From Amphiura filiformis (lineage: Eukaryota; Echinodermata; Ophiuroidea; Amphilepidida; Amphiuridae), in contig NC_092647.1 of NCBI RefSeq assembly GCF_039555335.1, forward strand, positions 14,057,594 through 14,121,593: 64,000 nt of DNA, given 5' to 3'. This document shows positions 48,961 to 58,746 of the stretch, in pieces (the first letter of the stretch is position 1; every line of letters begins with the position of its first letter). A program made the position numbers and the translations under genes. The notes under the pieces were generated by a model. That model was not told the origin of the DNA, did not search any database, and saw only the letters and a list, made by a program, of their open reading frames with translations.

Positions 48961-50595
48961 CAGTCATGGACAAAAGTTTGGAATATTTTTATTTTTTGCA
49001 TAACCCTGTTTTTAAGTGCAGATTTCTTACCATCAATGACCCGTAAGACATGCAAAATGGATCACGGGTGTCTGCCAAGGTCTTAGGTACCATTCCATAT
49101 CACACAATACCTAGTGTAGGACAAAGGCTTCTTATGCCTGACCAATGAACCATCGGGCATCGTTTTTCCAGTTATTTTAGCGCTATGATTCATAAGGTTA
49201 CATTGGCTTTTGCATTACGGTGTGAAGAAACCAGCTTTATTTTGTTGCATCTGTCTGTTGTATACGATATTTCTGATCATAGGTTACGAGTTGAGCGCAG
49301 ATTTATGCGCCAAAGTCATCGACTTACGTAATCGCGGCTACAAACAGAAGGATATAGGTGTCGCTTTAGGAATTACAAAAGATGCAGTCTCTAAAATTTT
49401 GAAGAGACGTCGGGAGACCGGAACTACTACACCTAGACCAAGGTCAGGTCGGCCCCGAAAGACAACCGCCAGGGAAGACCGATCTCTCCTGAGACTTTGC
49501 CACAATGGCCGCACGGAGTCTGCAACGCGGCTACGAACAGAATGGCTGAGGTCCATAAAAGCTCCTGTTACCAGGAAACTTGTGAACAATAGACTGGTTA
49601 GTGCAGGTTTTCGCGCAAAACGACCAATAAGAAAGCCGATACTTCTGCAAAGATATCGGCATGCGCGCTTGCTTTGGTCACAGAGACATAGGGATTTGAC
49701 AGTAGGCCACTGACGTAATGTGATCTTCAGTGAAGAGGCCCGGTTCATCCTTTACAGACAAGATGACCGATTCAAGGTCCGAAGACAGGTTGGTCAAGCC
49801 CTGCTTGCGGATTGTATCCTTCCAGGGAGATGGTGGTGGAATCACAGTATGGGGAACATTTCACAGTAGGTCGAAATCACAACTCTACATGCTAGAAGGA
49901 CATGTGAACCAGAACCAATACCTGTATGTTCTTGATACAGTTATGCTTCTGTTTGCAAGAAGAGACTTCGGGAACAATTTGACAACACCACGGCGCACAG
50001 AACCCTACGCGTGAGGGAATTCCTTGAAAATGAGAATGTAGAACATCTGGACTGCTCGGCTTTGAGCCCGGATATGAGTCCGATAGGGAACTTATGGGCA
50101 GAAGTATCCCGCAGGATAGGTAACATGGACAACCAACCAATCACCCTGCAAGAACATAGACCCGCCCTCATTGCTTACTGGCGAGATATTCCACAAGGGA
50201 CCTTAGCAAACCTGGACGAGGAAATGTCACGTTGCCTAAATGACCTTGAGCTGATAAGGGGTGGACACACCAAATATTGAGATGTGTTTTCTCAAGCAAG
50301 AGACAGTGAGCGTTTAAGTTTTTGTTTAAACAATAACGTTTTCTAGTGTCTTTAATTTCATACAAAGAGACCGCCAAAAAGTGTTGCGATTGTGTGATCC
50401 TTCCATTGTAATGCGCTTCCTCAGGTAATTCTTTGTTTAATTGACAAACTGAGTGATGTAAACATCAAATGACATTCATAACTTTCAATTAAATTCAACT
50501 GAGCACTACTCCAGAACAATAAATCTGTTCCTAATATGATTGAAAACTGCATTTGATACAAAAATAAAAATATTCCAAACTACTGTCCATGACTG
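48961..50595 (+). mobile_element. Tc1-like DNA transposon, complete ends, inactive
   Basis: The left end CAGTCATGGACAAAAGTTTG and the right end, inverted, CAAACTACTGTCCATGACTG enclose 1,635 bp. TA dinucleotides flank both sides (48,959-48,960 and 50,596-50,597), as expected for Tc1/mariner insertion. The internal transposase is a pseudogene. Confidence 0.9.
49210..50280 (+). pseudogene. Tc1-like transposase pseudogene
   Basis: A Tc1 transposase catalyses cut-and-paste movement. The N-terminal helix-turn-helix is clear (LSADLCAKVIDLRNRGYKQK, then GITKDAVSKILKRR), followed by a GRPRK hinge. The frame breaks at 49,711-49,713 (TGA where a Trp is expected in RDLTVGH), shifts near 49,820, and shifts again near 49,980. 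The three catalytic blocks can be placed: FSEEARF (first Asp now Glu), FDNTTAHRT (second Asp kept), and SPDMSPIGNLW (the catalytic Glu now Gly). Two of three catalytic residues are therefore changed, as well as the frame damage, so the protein cannot be active. The start is uncertain. Confidence 0.85.
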
Positions 50596-50722
50596 TATTT
50601 CTTGGCTTTGTCTCATAGCAAACTCCAAACCTGGTCCATTTTGGTCCTCAAGATAGTAGCGTCTGCGTCGTGACTTCTCTCTAGTCCGACGGGTCGCTAG
50701 TCCAAAGGTTCCCTAGGCCGAA
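50596..50722. other. short non-coding stretch with TAGTCCGA repeats
   Basis: Leads into the inverted repeat at 50,723. It contains CTAGTCCGACGGG and CTAGTCCAAAGG, which belong to the same GGACTAG repeat family as 50,856-50,975. Confidence 0.5.
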
Positions 50723-50855
50723 GGTTCTCTAGTCCGAATATAGAATAAGGGTTAGGGTGAGGGTTAGGGTTAGGGTTAGGGTTAGGGTTAGGGGTTAGGG
50801 TTAGGGTTAGGGTTTAGGATTAGCGAGGCTTATTCTATATTCGGACTAGAGAACC
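50723..50855. repeat. perfect inverted repeat around a TTAGGG core
   Basis: A 26 bp arm at 50,723-50,748 (GGTTCTCTAGTCCGAATATA and on) is matched exactly in reverse complement at 50,830-50,855. The whole space between is a TTAGGG array (50,749-50,820). Further TTCGGACTAGCGAACC-type repeats continue to about 50,975. Confidence 0.9.
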
Positions 50856-50997
50856 CGATATTCGGACTAGCGAACCTTTTTCAGAAATCGGACTAGCGAA
50901 TGGTAAATTACGTGTTCGGACTAGCGAACCTTCGGACTAAAGAGCCTTCGGACTAGGGAACCTTCAGATTAGAGAGTTGTCACCGTCTGCGTGGGAT

Positions 50998-51250
50998 ACA
51001 CGTGCAATCAAAGGCGGTGTATCTGTAGTACGCAGTCACTTCGCGCCGTCGCGCGCTACAGATGCACTGCCTTTGATCACGCGTATATCACACGCGTACG
51101 CTACTCTCTCGTGGCAGACAAAATGGCTACTACAAGTAGCAATCATTTGGATACATGCAGCCTGGAAATAATAGGACATGATTGCCAGGCTGCACGTGTC
51201 AATATGATTGGATGGATGGTGAAAATTGATCAAGTGGTTTATTTCATTCG
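50998..51250. repeat. foldback structures
   Basis: Two neighbouring hairpins: AATCAAAGGCGGTGTATCTG faces CAGATGCACTGCCTTTGATC (50,998-51,090), and ATACATGCAGCCTGG faces CCAGGCTGCACGTGT (about 51,150-51,205). No gene. Confidence 0.6.
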
Positions 51251-52149
51251 GCCATGGTCCACTTGTGTTCCAATTGTCCTAAAATGAAAATCCAATAGGT
51301 TAAAAAAATGAAGAGGGGCTTCAGACCCAAACATTTTTTTTAAACCTCAGAACCCCGTGTGTCCTATAGAAAACGCTCAAAAACGAAAATTGCAATTCTA
51401 TGTCGATGATGATCAATAATTGTGTATTCCAAGTATTAAACCTAAATTGAACCATTATGAATTCTACAAGGAAATTGAATGGGATTTATGTACCCCACAG
51501 ATGTTTTTTATTGAATGGAATTTATCATTTTTTTATCATTCATTTAATCAATCAATCAATCAATCACTGACATTTATCATGTTTATAGAGCGCCAAAAAC
51601 CAAAAAGAAAATGCACTAAAGCGCAATGAACTACAAGCACAAAGCAAATAATAAACAATGAAGGCGATACATGCAAAATACACTATACTAACTACATTAT
51701 TTATGTTGTAAGCAATTATGAAAAGATGATGTTTCAACAGTTTTGTTGGCTTTATTCAACGATCCACCAAGTTTGATTTGATTTGGGCAGTTGGTTCCAG
51801 TACTAAATGCGAGGAGCGTGACATGACCGGTCTGCAAAAGTTGAGTGTTGAGTGCGAAGTTCAATTGAGGTGCAGGAGATGAGCTTCATTGACACATTGT
51901 TCAAGTTTGACGACAGCACATTCAACATTGGCGTAATATGCAGTTGCATACCATACTTGTTGATTATAGGACCAATGGGCAGAGTGTGTGTCAGGAACAA
52001 CAGAGGTCCGAGCACAGACCCCTGGGGTAACGCGTATCTGAGGCTATAAAAAGCTTCATAGATAGCTAGACAGGTATGAATTGAACCAGATCAAGGCATC
52101 CTATCCACCCCTGTGATTAACCATCCATGGTATCAAACCACTACTTACA
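51251..52149. other. non-coding stretch
   Basis: No recognisable gene. A (AATC)n tract lies near 51,547-51,566. The frames around 51,800-52,050 overlap on both strands with no family match that I can see. Confidence 0.4.
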
Positions 52150-52328
52150 CGACTTATGCAAGCGTCAACTTGAAGCTTGAACCTACCCACCTCAAGCCTC
52201 GACATATTATCGACGTCGATTCGATGGCGATGGTTGAGGTATGACCTCAATCATTGAATCGACGTCGATAACATGTCTAGGCTTGAGGTGGGTAGGTTCA
52301 AGCTTCAAATTTACGCTTGCATTAAGTC
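52150..52328. mobile_element. foldback element, long arms
   Basis: Nearly exact inverted arms of about 80 bp (GACTTATGCAAGCGT to AATCGACGTCGAT and back) around a centre at about 52,235, with subterminal AAGCTTGAACCTACCCACC mirrored as GGTGGGTAGGTTCAAGCTT. Confidence 0.75.
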
Positions 52329-53088
52329 AGCAACAGAATAGTAACATCCTGTCTTTCCACGGCCCTCATGATGGCATTGTGGACCATTGTAAGAGCAGTC
52401 TCTGTGCTGAGATACTGTGCACACCACAGATGCATTTAAGCTCCAAAATGCCGTTTTGGCTAGAAATTGTCATATTTGTATATCGAGCTGCAGTGCAGTA
52501 GAGTATCAAGGACTCTTTAAAATTCCATTTAATTGTCTTTGGTATAACTTTACGTTGGAACACGTTTGACCCATAGCCAAGATTGTATTTCCCATACAGG
52601 ACACTCATGGGGTCTGGAAGTAAAAGAAACCCGACTGATGGTGACCCCTTTCGAAAAACAAAATTAAATGATCATACATTTTCATTTTAGACCACTTGAA
52701 ATACGACTGGATCATGGCCGAAAGAAAATAATATATTATTGGTCAAACTTGATCCATCCTTATGTTTATTGAAAATATATATACTGCTTCTTTCATTGGA
52801 TCTTCTTGAAATTACCAGACCGAATTATCTTTCAATTATTAATCATTAATTAAACCTTCATTACTTAGTGAAGATGAGTCTGTCTGCATACATGGCATTC
52901 TTAACCGCACTGACCCATGATATTGGTATCCCCTCATCGGTTGCAGAATAACAACAACATCAATATCAGGATTCATCAACATTGGTATCTGGATTAAGGA
53001 TGAAATCAAAACTTGATACGGTCCGGTTTCAATGGAACCAGCGGTCTACCGCCGGTCGAGTTTCCATTTCATCCCTTATCAGTCTTAT
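52329..53088. other. non-coding stretch
   Basis: Nothing recognisable. Several short frames overlap with no family match. Confidence 0.4.
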
Positions 53089-53253
53089 GCGGCACATACA
53101 CGTTCAATTTTTTATCAATATCAAAGACCCTTGATACAAGAGTAGATTCAAAATCTACCATTGTACACGCACAATGGTAGATTGTGTATCCATTCCTGCA
53201 TTTGGGGTCCGCAATATTGATCAATAACATTGATCGTGTATGGGCCGCATTAT
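53089..53253. repeat. foldback with nested hairpins
   Basis: ATGCGGCACATACACG faces CGTGTATGGGCCGCAT at the ends. A second, inner hairpin has AATCTACCATTGTACACG facing GCACAATGGTAGATT. Confidence 0.65.
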
Positions 53254-53589
53254 ACTCAAAACAAGACTGTTTGTTTACCATCTTTACTAATTCGTGAAGT
53301 CGATTATGTGTCCATTAATATCGCCCAAAGAAACGGCCTGGTCAAGAGGTTAAGTTGTGTGTCAAATTTTTCGTATTCTGAGTACATGATTGACCATCTC
53401 TTGATTCATGATTGAGCGTATATCTTCATAATCATGTTAATGGCAATTACGCAATTTTAAAGGCTATAACAAAGCAGCGCCTTCACATTATGCTAAAATA
53501 CTCCTAAAACAGTTTCGAAAATACAAACTCTGGTCAGCTGGTTGTATTGAAGGTATTATTATTAAACAAAGGACTACCATTTTGGAAGA

Positions 53590-54110
53590 CGGATCTCGAG
53601 AGAGAAAAGTAGCATGAAAGTATTTACTTTGCTTGGTATACGACAAGGGTGTGTCCTAGCTTCATTTCTATTCATCGTCATTATTGGTTTTCCTGACGAA
53701 GAAGGGTTTAGCCAAAAGCGAAAACAATTCATTATTCCTCTGTTTATTTTGTTTACTTTTTGCTTTGTTTGTTGGGTTGATTATTTGATTGCTTTCTGCT
53801 GTTTGTTCGTTATTTGTTAGGGTTTGTTTTCAACTCTCTGTGCTAATCAATAAAAAGTTGGCTTCATGTTGTGTGTGGCCAAGAACATAGCAACTCTAGC
53901 AATTTTGCATTTCTTCTTCTTCTATACTTTCTTCTTCTACCTCTTCTTTTGCTCCTCACCGACGTCATCATATTCAGCCTTCTACTTCATGTACTTCTTC
54001 TTTCCTTTTATGGAAAAGTGGCTTAAAAGTGTTTGCGTATATTTTGCAAACGGGTACGACAAGGGTGTGTCCTAGCTTCATGTCTATTTACCATAAGCGT
54101 CGATTTTTCT
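53590..54110 (+). pseudogene. non-LTR reverse transcriptase scraps
   Basis: At 53,632-53,670 the translation GIRQGCVLASFLF matches the GVRQGCVLSPLLF motif of non-LTR reverse transcriptases. The same 26 bp DNA stretch (ACGACAAGGGTGTGTCCTAG and on) occurs again at 54,057, out of frame. Little else of the domain remains. Confidence 0.45.
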
Positions 54111-54236
54111 GCTAAATAACTTTAAATAAATAGCGTCAATTTTTAACAGTCTGGCTTTTGTGACACACGTCCCAATATTTTGAATATTCATTTTATTTCT
54201 TTGATTACTCTATTGTTTGTTAGTTTGTTTGTTAAT

Positions 54237-54363
54237 TTGGTTGGTTGGTTGGTTGGTTGGTTGGTTGGTTGGTTGGTTGGTTGGTTGATGGGTTGGTGGG
54301 TGGGTCGGTCGGTCGATCGGTCGATCGGTTGGTTGGTCGGTCGGTCGGTCGGTTGGTTGGTTG
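54237..54363 (+). repeat. (GGTT)n / (GGTC)n microsatellite
   Basis: GGTT tetramers followed by GGTC and GATC variants, then GGTT again. It yields an artefactual Trp-Leu-Val-Gly frame. Confidence 0.95.
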
Positions 54364-55747
54364 TGAGTGTTTACTTTTCGGGTGAAATCTTACGGCGCTC
54401 GGCCCGGGCGATCACAGTGAAGCATCAAAGGAAGTTGACCTGTTTCCATGATCAATGTCAAGTTGCAAAGATGGTTTAATGTTGGATGCTGAAGAAATTA
54501 CACGAGTCGAACAGCTTCTCATTCTCTCATTTTTTTCTTACTTTCCGTTTCTTTCTCTTTTAATTTCAAAGTAATTGATTATAAGATCGGACATTGTGAT
54601 TCGACATTATACTTGGATATATAGTCTATTTGCCTGCTTGTTAAGAACAAGGATAATACGATAGATTCATTTTTAAGTGATTGCTCTAGTAAGTCGTGAA
54701 TAAAATGCGATTGCTTCATTCAGATCTTTGATTTGAGAAGATCAAAGTTAACTGACCATGAGGTAGTATACTTACTAGCCTGTGAATGATTGGGTTCAAT
54801 TGAGCTCAACAGAGACTTAACATGGTTAAATTGAGCTAAACCAAGAATAAACATCATTAAACAGGTTTTAAGTCTTAATAATTGCAGTTTTATTGATGTT
54901 TTCACACTAACACTGGTTAATGACAATTGCTACATTAAGCTGGTTAGCAAAATTGTTTTCTGATGAACAGATGCGAAAATGTCGATGTAGTTAAGATATT
55001 ACAGTATCAAATTGGAGTTTAAATCGGTCAAAAAATCTGAACATGCTATTAAATATTGATAAAGCCAACGATCGTCGTGCGGTGCATTCTGCTGAATAAT
55101 TCAAATGAAGTATCTACATTTTGGATGTTTCGATGTATATTTGATTGATGCAAGCAATTCCAACGTTTTTGTGGCTTGGCGCATGAATGCGCGCGAAAAA
55201 TTACTAGAGAAATCGTCTGCAAATCTAGTCCATCTTATATCGTCTGCCATAATTGACAGCGGCGGAAATAGTATTTTTTGTATTTTACAAAAAAAGATAT
55301 GAAGTTGGATAATTACAATCTATACAAAAACCACAACATGTGCAAGAACGTGCAATACAACTGAATTTCTTTCAGGAAAATTACAGTTTACACACAAAAA
55401 AGTTGCAGAAACATACAAAAGGTGTTGAAGTTTTAGCTTGCTAAAAGTACGGTCGATCGTGTTTGAAAACCAAATGACAGGGTCATGATAGTCGAGCCAT
55501 GACGAATAGAGAATACGTCTATATTCATCTAGGCTGCGTGAAATTATCTTTTGGCGCCGGGGAACACAATTGAAGAGCAATTAAAGGACTCAACCAACCA
55601 AAGCAGGTTCAAACTTCTGCCATCGCTATATCCATGATATCTGACTAAAACCATTGAAAGAATATTGGTATATGTAAGCTTTATCTTAATTGGTTCTTAC
55701 AAATCACGTGGTTAGTCAAGAAAAAAGTGGAGGAGCGTGGTATTGCC
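54364..55747. promoter_or_regulatory. probable 5' flank and promoter region of hox4
   Basis: No gene is seen in the 1.4 kb before Hox4, and this is the only repeat-poor stretch of that length nearby. It would be expected to hold the promoter and 5' untranslated region, but I cannot pick out a TATA box or start site with confidence. Confidence 0.35.
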
Positions 55748-55786
55748 ATGGTGTTTTTTCAGTATAAGAATCATTATACCGAGTGA
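55748..55786 (+). other. upstream ORF 1 of hox4
   Basis: A 12-codon frame (MVFFQYKNHYTE) with a strong start context (GCCATGG) that ends one base before the next upstream start. It matters only if transcription starts upstream of it, which is not shown. Confidence 0.4.
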
Positions 55787-55787
55787 C

Positions 55788-55877
55788 ATGGTAAACAAAA
55801 ATCTGACAACTTTGAGGTTGACGTATCGTATTTGGTTTACATGGGGAAGAGTTTGGACGAATATTATGATACAATGA
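55788..55877 (+). other. upstream ORF 2 of hox4, overlapping both candidate starts
   Basis: A 29-codon frame with start context GACATGG. It runs past the first in-frame hox4 ATG (55,841) in a different frame. It stops in the ATGA at 55,874-55,877, so its TGA overlaps the second hox4 ATG. Confidence 0.45.
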
Positions 55878-56438
55878 GTGCATGTGGTGTGGATCCCAAA
55901 TTTCCACCTTTGGAAGAATATAACCAATCGAGCTACATCCCAACCAACGGTTATTATAATGGATGCGCCTATCCTAGCGACGTGATTACCCCAGAATATG
56001 GACATACAATTGAAGGACATGGACAAACTAATTGCAGTAATTCCTTAGAAAAGTTACGAGCTCAATATGGAGCTGTAAATGCAGCTGAAGTCGACCCTGC
56101 TGTAAGATATGGAGTGCCAGGAGGAGGGGGTGGAGCTGGAGGAGGGGGTGCCATCCACCATCATAGACAACAGAACAATTACTATTGTTATAACTCTTCG
56201 CATTCTCCTAGCGGTGCGACAGCCCCATCTGTACCGACGGATACCCATCCTCATGGATGGGGTTACCATAGGGGTGTCGTTACCGATAGTAGCTGGGTAA
56301 ATGGTTCAATGGATGCAGGCCCAGGCAATACGTGTCTATTTAGGCAGAGAAACTCTGGAGCAAAACTTCATACGAGGCCACTGCCGCCTCAACAGCTACC
56401 ACTTTACCCGTGGATGAAGCGAATTCATGTTAATCCAG
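55841..56438 (+). CDS. hox4: Hox4 homeobox transcription factor, exon 1
   Basis: Hox4/Deformed-group factor that binds DNA with PBC cofactors and specifies anterior axial identity; it acts in the nucleus. Exon 1 encodes residues 1-199. VDPKFPPLEEYNQSSYIP (residues 17-34) is the Hox4-type N-terminal signature. A Gly-rich run and His cluster (GGGGGAGGGGAIHHH) sit mid-exon. The hexapeptide YPWM is at 189-192 in LPLYPWMKRIHVNP, as in Hox4 proteins. The exon ends after the first base of a codon at CAG|GTACGT. Two starts are possible: ATG 55,841, or ATG 55,874 (MSACGVDPKFPP), which has the better start context and the length seen in relatives. A TTG at 55,832 is not a credible start. No Hox neighbour lies in the window. 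Confidence 0.93.
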
Positions 56439-56907
56439 GTACGTTAGTCAGTTGTGATCATTATTCAGGATTTGCTTGTGGCACAAGTCATGAAAAATAA
56501 TATCAAGAGGTGGGTTGTGACTTGTGACTTGTGACCACAAGAATTTTTTTTTTACTCTTAAGATTCATTGTTAATGCCTAATGTAAAATAAGCTTTAAGC
56601 TTCGAATAGGTTACCATAATCTTGGCAATCGAAATCAATTACAGAGTGTTAACTTTTTGATATGTCCAAGAAAGTAATAATTATAAGTTTATCAGTGTCC
56701 CAATGTTACAGTGTATTTACCTATCATTACATGCGATAACACACTCAGGTCCTGATGGGACCAGCCTCAAATTGCCAGTGTATTAAAACACATAGAAGAT
56801 GAAGACATCGTTTATTTCAGAAGCAAATTAAGACGAAATAGATCATGTTTGGTAACATAAATATTTAAGTCAATTGGTGAATAGATTAAGTTTTAGTTAT
56901 CTGCTTA

Positions 56908-57164
56908 GACTTAAGGGTATAATTCTGGTATACCCAGCGAACCCTGTGTTTTAGGGTTAGGTTTGGGGTTATAATTAGGGTCAGGGTTATAATTAGGGTT
57001 AGGGGTAGAATTAGGGTAGTTAAGGGTTATTAGGATGGGTTAGGGTTAGGGTTATAATTAGGGTGGGTTAGGATTAGGGTTGGGTTATAATTGTGGTGGA
57101 TTAGGGTTAGGGTTATACTTGCGCGCAGCGGCGCAAGGTATTCCAGAATTATTCCGACTTAAGT
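56908..57164. repeat. inverted repeat around degenerate TTAGGG core (hox4 intron)
   Basis: GACTTAAGGGTATAATTCTG and on (56,908-56,933) is mirrored by GGTATTCCAGAATTATTCCG and on (57,137-57,164), with a few mismatches. The space between is mostly TTAGGG, ATTAGGG and TAATTAGGG units. Confidence 0.75.
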
Positions 57165-57540
57165 AATATGTATAAAGCTAATTGTTCATGATTGATTATA
57201 CAATAGGTTACAAATCAGGTAGACCACTAATTAAGTTAGGTAAAAAGGGACAATTTATATAATATTTGTCATACTAAATTATGAAATCTAAAATATGATC
57301 CAGCTACGGGTCAACGAAAATGATATATTGAATCACAATTATACCATTCGACCCAATATTTTGGACCACCACTGACAAGGCAATTGAATCGGTCATAAAA
57401 TTAACAAAGGAAATTATCGCATCAAAATATGAATAACAAAATTGGCATTGCATCAATATTTGATTATAAATACATTTATATTTATTTCAGGCTGTAGTAT
57501 AGATTAAAACAAACACCAAACTCAGGTTTTTCAAAATAAA

Positions 57541-57862
57541 AGGTGGTACTACACCCCTGATAAAACCACACTTGCAACAAAAGTTATGTATATTATAGGG
57601 GCAACGAATCCAATTACTTCACTGAAATTTCAGTGATTCAAGACAAGTGGTTCATTATATATGTTAAGAAATAAGGTACATTCTAGCTGTACCTCTTTTC
57701 TTATCATAAATAACTTACCGCTTGTCTTGAGTCACTGAAATACCAGTGTAGTAACTGGATTTCTTGCCCCTATCATATATATAATACATAACTTTTGTGC
57801 AGTGTGTTATTATTTTTGAGAAAAATGCAAAATAGTCACAAATTTATCAAGGGGTGTCATAT
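57541..57862. mobile_element. GGTACTACACC-family MITE (hox4 intron)
   Basis: Starts AGGTGGTACTACACCCC. The right end is decayed (CAAGGGGTGTCAT). Interior motifs such as TATTATAGGGGCAA and TCACTGAAATACCAGTG are shared with the copies at 59,866 and 62,723. Confidence 0.75.
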
Positions 57863-58369
57863 AATTGAGTCATATATTATAACCAAAATGAGTTCCAAAT
57901 TAGTCTCTGATCATTTCAATTTATTAAATTTTTATGAAATGTGATACAATACTCACCTTTCTGAAGCATAAAGCCATTACTGTATAAATTTATCTTAGTA
58001 AATGTATGAAATCAGTTGACTTCCGAAGCATAAAGTGTGAACAATGTTGCCCTTATTTTGTCTTTTAATATGTCAAGGTAAATAAGATAAATACTAGCAA
58101 TTTTTGAGGTGAAAAGGCTTAAACTGTCGTATACAAATAAACCTAGGCCCCCATACATTTTGTCATTGAAAAAGCATGTTTCGCTTCATAACCGATCGGG
58201 TCCGTGCTTGTCAACAAAAGAGCGGTAACAAGTGAACCGATGATTTCATTAATATTTGCCTCTTACTCTATATTTGTCTACCATCTCTGAAATTATATTA
58301 ATATTGTATATTTACTTATCTCAATAATGGTAATTAGATTATTATTGTCTTTTGGTTTTTTTTCTGCAG

Positions 58370-58746
58370 CTCTTGGAGCACGGTTGACCGGTGCGGAGAC
58401 GAAGCGAACACGAACATCTTACACTCGACAGCAGCTTGTAGAATTAGAGAAAGAATTTCATTTTAATCGATATCTTACTAGACGTCGTCGCATCGAGATC
58501 GCCCAATCATTAGGACTTTCGGAAAGACAGATCAAAATATGGTTTCAAAATCGACGAATGAAATGGAAAAAAGACAATAATTTGCCTAATACAAAGCCTA
58601 GATCAAATGGTAGTAGCCAGCAAGGTAGTGGGTCTGATGACACGACGCCAGCAACTGACGGGCCTCAAGCAGCTGAACTCACCGGCGTAAATTCGGCGTA
58701 TGAACAAACCGATTCCGTGTGTAGTGACACAACTTTGTCCGAATAG
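58370..58746 (+). CDS. hox4: Hox4 homeobox transcription factor, exon 2 (homeodomain)
   Basis: Encodes residues 200-324 of a 324-residue protein and a stop. The homeodomain spans residues 210-269, starting [20 protein letters not shown]. The recognition helix reads [15 protein letters not shown], with W48, F49, Q50 and N51 in homeodomain numbering; Q50 is the Antennapedia-class choice. The tail right after it, [11 protein letters not shown], carries the LPNTK motif that separates Hox4/Deformed from Hox5 (usually KLKSM). The linker between hexapeptide and homeodomain is 17 residues. The C-terminus is rich in Ser, Thr and Gly, with no further motif. The frame is intact. The group assignment is strong; orthology to a named species gene is not claimed. 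Confidence 0.96.

Larger units (their letters stand above)
56439..58369 (+). other. hox4 intron
   Basis: A phase 1 intron of 1,931 bp with donor GTACGT and acceptor TTTTTTTTCTGCAG. Joining the exons gives HVNP-ALGARL with no frame break. It contains a telomere-like tract inside an inverted repeat and one GGTACTACACC-type MITE; the rest is AT-rich with no recognised element. Confidence 0.9.

Noticed and set aside
51803..52501. Overlapping frames on both strands near 52 kb
   Set aside because: No domain, no repeat of the frame in another copy, and one overlaps a foldback arm.
54180..54479. 99-residue frame with Trp-Leu-Val-Gly repeats
   Set aside because: Produced by the (GGTT)n microsatellite.
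55832..55840. TTG start giving MVYMGKS at the hox4 N-terminus
   Set aside because: TTG is not a usual eukaryotic start; in-frame ATGs lie at 55,841 and 55,874.
40600..55840. mir-10 precursor upstream of hox4
   Set aside because: I looked for the conserved core of the mature sequence on both strands and did not find it; reading by eye could miss a diverged copy.
58327..58369. ATG at 58,327 as a separate start for the homeodomain frame
   Set aside because: The stretch is the intron end, with a polypyrimidine tract and TGCAG acceptor; exon 1 joins in frame at 58,370.
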